The notes below the pieces were generated by a model. That model did not search any database. It saw only the letters and a list, made by a program, of their open reading frames with translations, and was not told the origin of the DNA. DNA of 64,000 nt. Source: Pyxicephalus adspersus (lineage: Eukaryota; Chordata; Amphibia; Anura; Pyxicephalidae). A program made the translations under genes and the position numbers. The stretch lies in assembly GCF_032062135.1 (NCBI RefSeq), contig NC_092859.1:155303211-155367210 (forward strand), given 5' to 3'. Positions 48,418 through 58,326 of this stretch are shown here, piece by piece (within the stretch, counting starts at the first letter, position 1; each line of letters starts with the position of its first letter).

Positions 48418-49325
48418 AAATAGAAGGAAAATGTCTTACTCCCAATGAGTGGACCCAAGCTTGAAATTACTGGCATACCCATATGAATAAGAATATAAGA
48501 ATAAAAACTTTTTAACTTGATAATATACATAAAAACATGATGCTGACGTCGCATAACATTGAATCAAATCAATCCAAAATAATTTGGATACTTGTTCTTG
48601 TTGTTCTGCGATCATATCCCCTGAAGAAGCGACTGCTGCTGTGAAAGATATTAGAAATGATGTAGAGAAAATATATTTGATAGCTTTTTATCAATCACTA
48701 GCTGATTACCCGGCGTTGCCTGGGTATTTATTTATTTATTGCAATCCTATATTATAGTCCAAAATATAAGTATAAGTAAATATAATATAAAAGGCACACT
48801 GTGCTGAGCAACACACACACACACACATACACATACATAGATGCAAAAATACCTTTGACATATACCACAGCGCTGTACAAAGATCAGCAGTGCACTCACA
48901 TGAGTCTCAGTCATATGTCTAGCAAGTCTGGTTGAAATCTCTCCATGTGTTTCCTAGTGATGACATACATACATACATCCAAATATAGCTCTGACATATA
49001 GCACAGCGCTGTACAAAGATGACAGGTGCACTCACATGAGTCTCAGTCATATGTATGGCAAGTTTGGTTGAAATGTCTCCATGCGTTTTCGAGTGATTGT
49101 GGAACATACATACATCCAATTTTATCTATATAGATTGTATATGTGAATAATTGTGAGTTCAAAGCCATGTGTTTGGCCTTTTATTGATTCAATGTTATGG
49201 AACATCAGCACCATGTTTTTATGTACATTTTTTAATTAAAAAGTTGTTTTTATTCTTCTTTGGGTATGCCAGTAATTTTCCTCTTGGATCCACTCATTGA
49301 GCGTAGGACTTTTTCCTTCTATTGC
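48418..49325. repeat. Long inverted repeat pair enclosing about 600 bases
   Basis: About 48,418-48,565 is the reverse complement of 49,183-49,325, with several substitutions and one small indel: AATGAGTGGACCCAAGC versus GGATCCACTCATT, ATTACTGGCATACCC versus GGGTATGCCAGTAAT, and CATAACATTGAATCAA versus TTGATTCAATGTTATG. The interior holds CCTGAAGAAGCGACTGC, an AGCTGATTACCCGGCGTTGC start and two copies of a CAGCGCTGTACAAAGAT unit. Either a large TIR element or two opposed copies of one repeat. Confidence 0.75.
48699..49135 (+). repeat. Nested element with ATTACCCGGCGTTGC start and CATACATACATCC end
   Basis: It begins CTAGCTGATTACCCGGCGTT. It then carries two near-identical segments of about 120 bases, at about 48,858-48,980 and 48,985-49,117 (GTGCACTCACATGAGTCTCA, CAGTCATATG, GTTGAAAT, TCTCCATG), each followed by CATACATACATCC. 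The end resembles 3' ends of some LINE or Penelope-like elements, but I cannot assign the class. Confidence 0.55.
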
Positions 49326-49437
49326 ACGGAGACAACCTCGGAGCACTTAAAACATGGCACCCCCCGTTTATTGGAAACCATGATGTGATGAGAAAATTCA
49401 TGGCGGTCTGTGGGTTGTGGCCCAGGGGAGGAAAACC

Positions 49438-49548
49438 TCAGTGTTCTGCCCCAGCTGGGGATTAAAGAAAAGTTGGATCACAATACAGGTGCTGCCGCCC
49501 GCCTACATCTTCTTCCTACCCAGCTTAAAAAAAATATCAGGGTAGAAT
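49438..49548. repeat. Family E fragment
   Basis: GTGTTCTGCCCCAGCTGGGG, then AAAGTTGGATCACAATACAG, CTTCTTCCTACCCAGC and ATCAGGGTAGAATA. The central palindrome is deleted. Confidence 0.72.
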
Positions 49549-50049
49549 AAGGATATATACACATACCTAGCTATCTTCACACACTTATGTTCTTATCTTT
49601 GGCAAGAGAGATACAGATTCATATTTTTTCCTAGAAACTACAAATTTGCCAATTAAATAATTCTGTAACCTTCCACCCTGGGAATAAGCCATTGAATACA
49701 TTTATTCTGAATGGTTACATTTCTCTTTTACTGCCGTCTATTTCCTGTTTTTTTTTGTCTGTTTGCAAGCAGAGATTTGTTTTTATATCTAATAATCACA
49801 TGATGGACCATCAGTCTGGGTCATTATCCTCAGATTTCTGCTGCATTGAAGAATAAAGTCCTGTTTACATGCTGTGTTGTTATCATAGAGGGCATGTGTG
49901 GTGTCAATAAGCGGTCATTCTGGCCATAAACTCCACATCAGGCCCGGACAGGGTCCATTAAAATTATATGGTCAGCAGTCTCTGGGATGCACTGAGCACT
50001 CCTGGACATCTAAGATAGAAACTATCAACCTAGAATAGAACTTTTTTGT

Positions 50050-50370
50050 TTTTATTATTTCACAGTATTTATATAGCGCCATCATATTACGCAGCGCTGT
50101 ACAAAGTCCATAGTCGTATCACTAACTAATCCCTCAAAGGAGCTCACAATCTAATGTCCCTACCATTGTCATATGTGATTATTGTAGTCTAAGGTCAATT
50201 GTTAGGGAGAAGCCAATAAACCTAACTGCATGTTTTTGGGATGTGGGAGGAAACCAGACACGGGGAGAACCTGCAAACTCCATGCAGATAATGTCCTGGC
50301 TGGGGATCGAACCTGGGACCTAGCGCTGCAAAGGCCAGAGTGCTAACCCCTGAGCCACCGTGCTGCCCAG
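50050..50370 (-). mobile_element. tRNA-headed SINE, best-preserved copy
   Basis: Minus strand: GGGCAGCACGG, A box TGGCTCAGGGGTTAGCA (50,341-50,357), B box GGTTCGATCCCC (50,302-50,313), core with ATGGAGTTTGCAGGTTCTCC and CATGCAGTTAGGTTTATTGG, then ACATTAGATTGTGAGCTCCT and the tail GGACTTTGTACAGCGCTGCG, TAATATGATGGCGCTATATA, AATACTGTG. The upstream half matches the HE1/V-SINE type; the last 90 or so bases match the L2 3' end. One core deletion removes part of the CCGGGTACTCC word. Confidence 0.92.
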
Positions 50371-50377
50371 TTTTGGT

Positions 50378-50505
50378 TTGTAAGCTTGACTGGGCAGGGT
50401 CCTCTGATCCTCCGGAGTCTGTATCTGCCTGTGATTTGCAACCCCTATTTAATGTACAGCGCTGCATAATATGTTGGCGCTAAAAAAATACTGGTTGTTC
50501 ATAAT
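50378..50505 (+). mobile_element. L2-type LINE tail only
   Basis: TTGTAAGCTTGACTGGGCAG, TGATTTGCAACCCCTATTTA and AATGTACAGCGCTGCATAAT in order. It sits head to tail against the SINE copy. Confidence 0.85.
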
Positions 50506-50895
50506 AGGGGTTTGGGGTTGGAGCCATTTGTGAAGTTGTACTGATCCCAAGATCACGGGAAATGGGAAGAAATTTACTCCTAGGAAGGAGAGGTCACACC
50601 TGTAGGAGTTGCCATGGGTCTATCACAGGGGGCACATAGTCAGGTGAAATCACAGTGTTACAGGTGTGTTACCATTTTGTACACTCAACCACTTTTAAAA
50701 CTAATGTTAACTTGTTAAATGTATATCTTTTGTGGAATGCACATGGGTTCTTCATGGACTGCCCTTTTGCATTTGGTTCTGGCACCTGGAGGAGCAATGG
50801 CAGAACCCAGTGGGCCCAAAGCCACATGATGTGGTCGATCTGCGTGTAGTACCCCTTATGTTGTCTTGACCATCAACGTTCACCAGATTCTAGTG

Positions 50896-51546
50896 CAGTA
50901 TTAACCAACCAGGGATATGTGGAACCCAATAATTCCTCCAGAGGTTGTTGGGGGTTCCTGGACCAATGAACAGTTTGCACCTCTCAGGCAGTATAAGTGA
51001 CACCAATGGTATTTTTCGTATCTGTAAGGGTGACATTCTTCCCACTGGCCAGCAATGTACTGTAAGAGAAGTTCTTCCCACTGACCACCACACTAATATA
51101 CTTTGAATATAGTATATATAGCAGAAACACTGGTCTAGTCTATTAAAAATGTTGCATCGTGTATGCCTAGCAAAGGTTTGATAAAGTTCTCCAAGACTCG
51201 AGAAGATATAATATCATAGGTGAACCTGGGTGATCCACAGCTTGAATGGATTTCTTAAAAATTATTTGCTAATCATTTGTCAAAGGTTTTCAGTTCTGTA
51301 CCGGATCTATTCCTGGATCCCCCAGGTTCTCCCATGATAGTTTTATCTACTCCAGTCTTGGAGAGCTTTAATAAATTAGGCCCAATGGACACACACAGTG
51401 TGAGTAAACCCAAAACTAACCCAAAACAATAAAATCACACCAATATACTGTAAGCTGAGGATATAGTAATTATAGAAGGGGTTCCCTGAAGACCTGAAAA
51501 TTATTTCTAGCGTTCCTCTAAATTAAAAAAAAGATGAGAAACTCTT
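50896..51546 (-). mobile_element. Family C hAT-like composite with nested family D MITE
   Basis: Left end CAGTATTAACCAACCAGGG, right end GATGAGAAACTCTT. Outer flanks TTCTAGTG (50,888-50,895) and CTCTAGTG (51,547-51,554) match at 7 of 8. The left part also ends with its own CAGAAACACTG at 51,132 followed by GTCTAGTC. The right part (from about 51,425) repeats about 16 bases of the left part (CACACYAATATACT) before continuing to the far end. A family D MITE occupies about 51,178-51,384. Confidence 0.78.
51178..51384. repeat. Family D palindromic MITE, nested in family C
   Basis: GATAAAGTTCTCCAAGACTC, AGGTGAACCTGGGTGATCCA, CCCAGGTTCTCCCATGATAG and GAGCTTTAATAAATTAGGCC. The left end is shortened, so a target duplication cannot be read. 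Confidence 0.8.
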
Positions 51547-51995
51547 CTCTAGTGTGTGTATTGTTATGTCTGAAGTCCCAACCCATTGAGTTGAGGCATT
51601 AGTGGTATTTTATTCTGCAGAATATTTAATAAGTGAACGCGCCACACCTTTCTTTGCTTAAGCTTTCATAATTCTGCCCCATTGAATGTAAATGATCATT
51701 TGATTGAATAGCAGCATGACATCAGCAGGTTCCCATTCCGTAATTACAAGGATTTGATCTCGGTAATGCTGACCATGCACGCTTGTTATTTCCAATAGAT
51801 TTCACATTAGACTCTGTGTAAAAAAAAAAAAAATAATGCAAATCCGGTTTAGGAAAACAAATATGAATTTCTGATTAGTGTTTGATCAGAAAAAAGTAAC
51901 TGAAATCTGATCAGGAATTTCCATGATGGTGCCCAGGACCCCCATTCTTATCCATAGGGATTACCCCTGGGATGTATAACATCATCATCAATGAT

Positions 51996-52162
51996 ATCTA
52001 ACCTCCTATTGTGTGCTACTTCTCCCACCTCCTAGATTGTAAGCTCTTCGGGGCAGGGTCCTCTCCTCCTCCTGTATCTGTCTGTCATTTGCAACCCCTG
52101 TTTAATGTACACCTCTGCGTAATATGTTGGTGCTATAAAAACACTGTTTATTATTAATAATC
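51996..52162 (+). mobile_element. L2-type LINE tail only
   Basis: CCTCCTATTGTGTGCTACTT, TAGATTGTAAGCTCTTCGGG and GTAATATGTTGGTGCTATAA, then ATT-rich sequence. Confidence 0.86.
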
Positions 52163-52670
52163 TGATAGATGCTTTTATCTCTCCGTGAGGTCTGTGTTCT
52201 ATGTTCCATGGTCTGCAGCCCTTCTCTGATCATTATAGGAGGTTCCTACTCGCCAACTGACTTGACATATTTATGCAGATCAGGAAAGTTACAGAAAAGT
52301 CAGAATCCCTTAATCTGCTTACTCCAGGTTGGTGGTGCAAGGATTGAGACGCCCTCCATCTTTCTTTTATGGAGCAGAGCCATGAAAGTGGTTCTTAACT
52401 CTATTTATAGAATCTGACATTCCCTCAAAAACTCCTTCGTGGTAATCGATTATTGCCATTGAAACACATGGACCTGGAAAATTCCCACAAGGAAATGTTT
52501 AAGGGAATGTCTGGTTCCCTTAGAGTGCGAAGAGTGAAGATTTACTATGTTCTAGTGAAGGCAGTATCCTAAAATTTTTGCATTTTGTTTGGAAACTTTC
52601 CTGGAACAATAGCAGTACACGTAGGATGTGAGGGTGCCTGGTCATAGCTTCAAATCTGCAGCGCGAGATC

Positions 52671-52954
52671 TGAGGCTATGTACACGTCAGATGATTCTCA
52701 TTCAATAACCACCTCAGGGCTGGTATCGGATGGGAATCTGGCTTGTGTACAGTGCTTTTTGTCCCATCATCTGTCCTAGGGGATCCACGGAGGAACGGTC
52801 GAAGAGAGTGTGCAGTGGGGTGTCTCTTCGTCATTCTCCCTCTCCCCTCTCCATAGATTACGGTGCTCGTTCATGCATGGTTCAGTCTTTTCTCGTTGGC
52901 AAGGATTGCGAAAGATCCTTTTCAACAACATTTATTGCATGTGTTTAAAGCCTA
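52671..52954. mobile_element. Family G TIR-bearing MITE
   Basis: TGAGGCTATGTACACGTCAG at the left and ATGTGTTTAAAGCCTA at the right. It shares ATGATTCT, TCATCTGTCC, CCTCTCCATAGA and GCTCGTTCATGCATG-type words with the copy at 28.5 kb. Confidence 0.72.
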
Positions 52955-53589
52955 AGGCACTGCTGATTCTGACTGCTAGTCTGACCAGATGTGAAGTGAG
53001 ATTTAGTGATGTTTCCTGGAGGCTGTGACCTGTGGAAGCAAAGTCCTGCCTCTATAACAATGTCTGCCTCCATGCAGAACAAGGCACAGTAAGGCAGTAA
53101 TGGGCACAGATCAGTTGCAGGTAGACCTCCGACAATATACTGGTGACTGGTCCTTTGCCCTCCGTCTGCTTTCTCTTTTTTGGGACTGCTTTAAAATTTT
53201 AGTTTTGTCCGTTAACCAAAAAAATATTTCTCTCTAATAAAGTTTTTTTTTTTAATTAATAATTACAAAGTTGCAGTACCTAGATGTAAAATATTAAGGA
53301 ATGGAATTTCCCAAAACAATATCAGGTGATAAGAACAAGCTCATAGAACGCAATCACAGCCTGTAGCCCGCTGCAAGGGAAAAACTGAGCACTGCACTGG
53401 GCATGCGTGGGATTGGCAACTTTTTCCCTTTAGTGGAAAAAATGCCACCGCTGTGCATGCCTCAGATTGTGCATGTGCAGAAGTAGCCAGAGCCTCCCGG
53501 CCTGCGTTTCGTAGGTATTTTGGGACGATCTGTGCTCCCATTCTTGATTGCCGCAGTGCTGAACCGGTTTTTTTTCTTTTTTTTGTGAA

Positions 53590-53640
53590 AAGTTTAGGGC
53601 GCACCGCCCAGCTAAAAGGAGCTGGGGAGAACACTGGCTT
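53590..53640. repeat. Family E right-end fragment
   Basis: GGGCGCACCGCCCAGCTAAA and AGGAGCTGGGGAGAACACTG: only the last 50 bases. Confidence 0.72.
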
Positions 53641-54643
53641 TGTATGCGTATCATATGCGCTATTTTTGTTTGATTGATTTGTCTTTCAACATAATGCATG
53701 CAATTTTGTTTTATTTGTATCAGTGAAGCCTTTGCAATACATTCAAGTAAGGAAAAAAAAAATATTTTAAACCACAAAATTCCCAGTAGAGCTGGTAGTC
53801 ATGTGGCAGGATTTATTCCTATGATTCTCTGTAACGTGAATTTCTGTAGAAAGAAATACTTCACAAGAAAGGAAAACACACAGATGTGGAGAAGCCTTTA
53901 GGGAATTTAATCCAATCTGCACATACTTGAGAAATAGAAATTCTATTCTTAAATCAGAAGTACACCACACATTACTGGATATTGTAATGTCTGTGGCTGC
54001 CAAACCTGGCCAGTTTGAAGATCATGAAGAAAAACTAAATAATCAACAAAACCCACAAAATAAAGCCGTGAGTAAATCCAGACAAGAGGGCGGCAGAAGG
54101 GAAATGGAAACCAAAAGTTTCTTGTAAAAGATAAAACCTCTGTTAGGTTTTTATTGCTGTCCGTGCTCCCTGCTGGGCAGATTCACCATTTTGGGTTTTA
54201 TAGGTTACAATTGTACTTCTGTACAGAAAGTTTTTAGGTTTACAATGGTCCTAAATAGGTGGTAAAGATGAGGCTTTCAACAGAAAAAATGGTGAGGGGA
54301 TTCCCCTCTGGAGATTTCTACTCTCCCTTTCTCATTTCTCCAAAACAAGAAAAAACCCTGATTGGTGTTTTATAGTTATGCTGTTAACATTAAAATCCCT
54401 ATTGTATAGGATCCATTTGTGGTACCAAAAGAGCTTAGTTCTTGAACCGTGGATGAGAAGGTACCGTGAGGTCAGGGAAAAGAAAATCATGAGACCATGA
54501 TGAAGTAACTGCACTGATGTTTGGAGTGCTCCTACAATAACTAGTTTAGGTTGAACTTTGCTACAGGAAGTAGGCATGAGATCTTACAAATACCACATAC
54601 TGTACACATTCCCTCTAAAGTATTTTCTTCTTTATTATTTCAG

Positions 54644-54807
54644 GTACCCTTGAAGGCCGTCTGTACAACTCTTGTCAGTCTGGATGCTCACGGTGGCAGA
54701 TCCATCTCTTTGACACCTGAAACCTCGTTTCCCTAACCCAGGCACAGTGTTCATCCCTTCAGCCGGGCTCGGCCGAGGCTAGATAGAAGTGGACAGTGTT
54801 TCCAGCA
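54644..54807 (+). other. slc23a2: slc23a2 5' untranslated part of the first coding exon, with a short uORF
   Basis: Follows a pyrimidine-rich tract and CAG acceptor (54,641-54,643). It contains an upstream ATG at 54,684 in weak context, opening nine codons (MLTVADPSL) closed by TGA at 54,711-54,713. An in-frame TAG at 54,784-54,786, 24 bases before the main ATG, confirms the coding start. This leader is shared by any upstream alternative first exon that splices here. Confidence 0.82.
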
Positions 54808-54912
54808 ATGGGCATTGGTCGGAACCCCTCATCTAAGGCTATGGAATCCACAAATTCAACTGATGGGAAGTATGAGGAGGAGACTAAGCATACAGCCTTT
54901 TTCACTCTACCG
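54808..54912 (+). CDS. slc23a2: Sodium-dependent vitamin C transporter 2 (SVCT2), first coding exon
   Basis: SLC23A2 carries ascorbate with sodium across the plasma membrane; it belongs to the nucleobase-ascorbate transporter family. This exon encodes the first 35 residues of the cytosolic N-terminus, before any membrane segment. [16 protein letters not shown], then [19 protein letters not shown], aligns residue by residue with mammalian SVCT2 from memory (MGIG, SK.ME, ST.GKYE.E.KH.AFFTLP). Mammals have an additional initial Met codon that is absent here. The start has a strong Kozak context (GCAATGG) and an in-frame stop upstream. The exon ends after a Pro codon at a GTAAGC donor, phase 0. 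The next exon, expected to begin near VINGG, is not in the window. Confidence 0.93.
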
Positions 54913-54959
54913 GTAAGCACAACTACTGGAATATAATCTATTGCTCTTGTATGCTAGAT

Positions 54960-55294
54960 CAGAGGTCCCCAACCCCCACTAGTGGGCCCTCCAATAAATG
55001 GGCCGCGGCTCTGGCTGCGCACCCACCAAGCGGGGTCAGGGGAAGGACCCTGCTTGGGGGGCAACCGGCCGGAGCCGTGGACCATGTTTTCCAAATAAAT
55101 CGCAGGCTTAGGTCGGTGGGTGTTTTGTGTCTTATGTTTAGACCTATGATGGGAGAGTGGGCAGATTCTGACATCATGACGTCACTCTGGGGGAAGTTTC
55201 TTCCCCCTTGAGTGACACACGGCTCCCCACGCATGCGCGCTCCAGGGTCTATGCATTTATTGGTCCGCCACCTGCAAATGGTCGGGGACCACTG
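54960..55294 (+). mobile_element. hAT-like non-autonomous element (GGTCCCCAACC ends)
   Basis: Left CAGAGGTCCCCAACC and right GGTCGGGGACCACTG are inverted repeats. Flanks TGCTAGAT (54,952-54,959) and TTCTAGAT (55,295-55,302) match at 7 of 8, TA-centred. The interior is GC-rich (GGGCCGCGGCTCTGGCTGCG). It begins 47 bases after the slc23a2 exon donor. The open frames through it are not genes. Confidence 0.9.
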
Positions 55295-55311
55295 TTCTAG
55301 ATAGTTCTTTT

Positions 55312-55460
55312 TATAGCGGAACTAAACTTGCTTTACTCACCTGTCCCAGTTCCCCCACGGGGCTCCACCATTTTTTAAATTTATTTTCCTGGATAAGATC
55401 TTTAGCCATCTTGATTGGTGTCCATTAGGTAGGTGCTGCTGCATCTCCTTGGGTCAGCAA
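55312..55460. repeat. Family H 5' half
   Basis: TATAGCGGAACTAAACTTGC, TTTACTCACCTGTCCCAGTT and TAGCCATCTTGATTGG. It has no matching right end. Confidence 0.7.
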
Positions 55461-55497
55461 CACATGGGCAGTGCTGCCAAGTTCATGACACACCAAC

Positions 55498-55565
55498 TGA
55501 ACATGTGCGACCTGGGACCTAGCGCTTTAAAGGCCAGAGTGCTAACCCCTGAGCCACCGTGCTGT
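55498..55565 (-). mobile_element. SINE head fragment
   Basis: On the minus strand: CAGCACGGTGGCTCAGGGGT, TAGCACTCTGGCC and AGCGCTAGGTCCCAGGT, i.e. the tRNA-like A-box part and the start of the B box, then lost. Confidence 0.75.
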
Positions 55566-55685
55566 ATAGTGGTCGTTTCCCATCGGTCTTTCATGGATCC
55601 ATCAGGCGACTGCTGTACACACGTCAGATTCTCACCTGAGACAAGCACGACTGTTCATATTGGGTGAGATGTGTACATACCCTTG
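55566..55685. repeat. Family G fragment
   Basis: TACACACGTCAGATTCTCAC and GTGAGATGTGTACATACCC resemble family G ends; the middle is different. Tentative. Confidence 0.45.
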
Positions 55686-56332
55686 GATAAAGCCATAACT
55701 TTTTATTGTTGAATATATTCAGACATATTCTTTCAGTTTTAAGCAGCTGGAATGCTTAGAATAACACACCTACCCGGTCATTGTACTGTTTCTCAACAAC
55801 CACAGAGGAAATAACTAATTTATCTATCACTATTTATAGGCTATGAGACCGCCAAACATTACATGAAAGTTTGCCGTATTGCAAGTTGTAGATTTATCTC
55901 CCAGACCATTCTTCCAGCTGATAAGAGTGTTTATTGCTGTACAATTGTGTTAAAGTTTAATGGTTTTTGCCTTTGAAGTTAACGTTTTTATTAAGCAACT
56001 CTGATAGAGGGAAGTTGAAAGTGGGATGGGGTCATGCGAAGCCATGCGAAGCCATCACCCGATCCAGGTTCATCAATAGAAAACAATGTAATATACAAGT
56101 GCTATTTCCATCAGTTGATGCCATTTTGGGGTCTGTTTTAGGGCTTTTCTTTGGGTCAAAACTGATTATCTTCCTATACAAGTTTATGGGAATACAAGTG
56201 TGTGTGAAGGGGTGATGTTACATTAAAAGAGGACAACTAAAGGGCAGTGAACTCTGAATGAATCTGCTCTTTGGAGAAGACTAGCTAGGGGCACCCCGCT
56301 GTGCTCAACACCATTGGTCATTAATAAATAAA

Positions 56333-56418
56333 ATGTAGGCGGATGGCATCCCCTGTATTGTGACCCAACTTACCCGTCTGTTTTTGAGTGGTTACTGAAA
56401 ATTGTCAGTGAAGAGCAT
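56333..56418. repeat. Family E fragment
   Basis: GTAGGCGGATGGCATCCCCT, GTATTGTGACCCAACTTACC and GAGTGGTTACTGAAAATTGT. No termini. Confidence 0.65.
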
Positions 56419-56424
56419 TCAATC

Positions 56425-56665
56425 ATAGAGGTTGGGGAAGTAGCACACAATGGGAGGGGGAATATGGAGTGGTGGGTAAGTAGATGGGTAGGTAAGGTTG
56501 AAGCATTGGGTTTTTGAGGGCTCTTTTAAATGAGCAGAAAGTTGGAGCAAGCTGATTAGGGCGAGGAAGACCATTCCAGAAAGTGGAGGCAGCTCTAGAA
56601 AAGTCTTGGAGCCGTGCGTGTGATGAGGTTATGAGTGAGAAAGTCATTAGTTGGTCATCGAAGCA
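56425..56665 (-). mobile_element. L2-type LINE fragment
   Basis: The minus strand encodes SSHARLQDFSRAASTFWNGL, then LAPTFCSFKRALKNP, the ORF2 C-terminus, followed by the 3' UTR start. The tail and upstream ORF are missing. Confidence 0.88.
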
Positions 56666-57671
56666 GCGAAGAAAGTGGATGTGGAGAAATTATTTAAGTT
56701 ATTTCAATTAAGTCCTTTTTGGAAGATAGCAAAAAAATTTGGGCCCTCATACACATATTTCTTAGTATGCATGCCTGCCTAATACGTGCCCTGAGAAAGA
56801 TGACTTAGATATAGATAATGAAGGAATGGTAAATGACCTCGTAGTCTAAAATATTAAAGTTACATTAAGTGAAACTGCTACTAATCTCACTTGTGTGTAT
56901 ATGAAACATGAATATCTCACATGCATGGAAGGTTGCTTTGAACCCGGCTGTATCATAGCTGATAGAGAGTGTCAGCAATGGCCAAAAGTTGGCTTCTGCA
57001 ATCACTTGCCTGGGATAAAGTTGGTTGTGATAGGTAGCAAGTAAGTAACAAGTTTCCAAACACAGCTTTGTTGTCAGGTTCTTGCTTGGTTTTAACAGGT
57101 TTTGCATTCCCATAAAAGTCGATAGGAATGAAGGCTGCAAGGCACCTTCAGGTCAATGCAGCGGCGGTAATTCAAACCGATGTGGCCTCACCTGTTCTCA
57201 TCCAGATTCTTCTTTTTCTACATTATATGCTTTTTGGCCCTTCAAGAACCAGAGCCGATTTTCTACTTACAATAGCGGAGTCTTAAATACACAAGCACAG
57301 CTATAATTTTCTAGGATTAATATGCATTTAGCAGTAGTTTACCCATTCAACAGACAGATTATTAAACTTCTCATTAGTACTGTTGTAAATTGTACAACAA
57401 TTAATACTGTGGGTAAGATAGATTAACCTGTTACACAATCAATACTGTTGTGACATATAATAATATGTAATACGATCTGTCCCGAACATAAAAACAAAGG
57501 TGCGTTTTCTGACGTGATCGGTTCTCGGGAGATATTTAAGGCCGTGTTGTGTAACCGATTAGGAAACTATTTGTACATAGGGAACATCTTAGGGAGCCAG
57601 GGGCTCTCCATCTTGTATTTTATTGTATTGGTAGAAAAGAGATCTGGTTGTTTCGTTTTTCCAGCAGCATT

Positions 57672-57998
57672 GTTACAGTGGAACTAAAGTCCCACTTTTC
57701 CCATGGGAGATTCAGGGAGGTGATTATTGCAGAAAGGGCAGGCGATGTCCCTTCTGCAATTACTGTTCTAACCTACATGATTGCCACCCAACTGTCAAAC
57801 TGCACCCAACGTAGCAATACTGGTTTCCCCTGCGCATGCAAGGAACGAATGAACTCCTGCCCAGGCATGTCATCCAAGCACAGCCAATCAAGATGGGCCA
57901 GGAAAGACCTTGGGAATAAAAGAAAAAGGAAGATGGAGGTGCCTGTAATGTATCCGGGAAAGGTGAGCAATCACAAGTTTAGTTCTGCTTTCATGTAA
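57672..57998. mobile_element. Family H TIR-bearing MITE, most complete copy
   Basis: Ends TTACAGTGGAACTAAAGTCC and TTTAGTTCTGCTTTCATGTAA form inverted repeats. The inside has GGGCAGGCGATGTCCCTTCT, CAGCCAATCAAGATGGGCC and AAGATGGAGGTGCCTG. The plus-strand ORF across it is fortuitous. Confidence 0.82.
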
Positions 57999-58326
57999 CA
58001 CACACATACATTAAAACACTTGACAGCTCATTTAAAGATTTCTATATCTGATACTTAATAAAATAAATGTGTTTATTTGCATGCCAGCTGTCCTAAGTAA
58101 ACCCCCACATGTGATGCAGAGTCTTCCATGATTGAAAGACCTAAAATCCAGTGAATGAAAGGGGGGGAGCAATGAGAAAACGAAGGGCTGTCTGTATATG
58201 TGCTACAGGTTCTAATGTACATTAGGAGCAGCTCACCGTGTGCAGTGAAATTGGAGGTAGCAATTTTAGTCCAGGAGAGGAGCCGATACAATTGTGGAAG
58301 GCTGAATGCGAGGCTGGTGAGCAGCA

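Larger units (their letters stand above)
12484..54643 (+). other. slc23a2: Inferred first intron region of slc23a2
   Basis: It runs from the candidate donor to the AG acceptor before the coding exon; further non-coding exons may be hidden. Stretches where I recognise nothing beyond scattered simple repeats: 15185-15640, 18460-19495, 19540-19915, 22535-23265, 23460-25280, 25510-26970 (27-T run at 26817-26843), 28000-28480, 28800-29580, 29760-30335, 30805-31205, 31490-32320, 32905-33550, 33760-34315, 35620-36855, 37745-38545, 39340-40080, 40835-41330, 41760-42760, 43735-45625, 45935-46815, 47300-48410, 49330-50045, 51550-51990, 52165-52665 and 52960-54640. Confidence 0.55.

Noticed and set aside
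50296..50368. tRNA gene on the minus strand
   Set aside because: A and B boxes are present, but the sequence runs straight into the SINE core and recurs in other SINE copies. It has no acceptor stem pairing that I can find.
54951..55234. Overlapping ORFs of 86 and 91 codons next to the slc23a2 exon
   Set aside because: They lie inside a non-autonomous hAT element with clear terminal repeats and target duplication.
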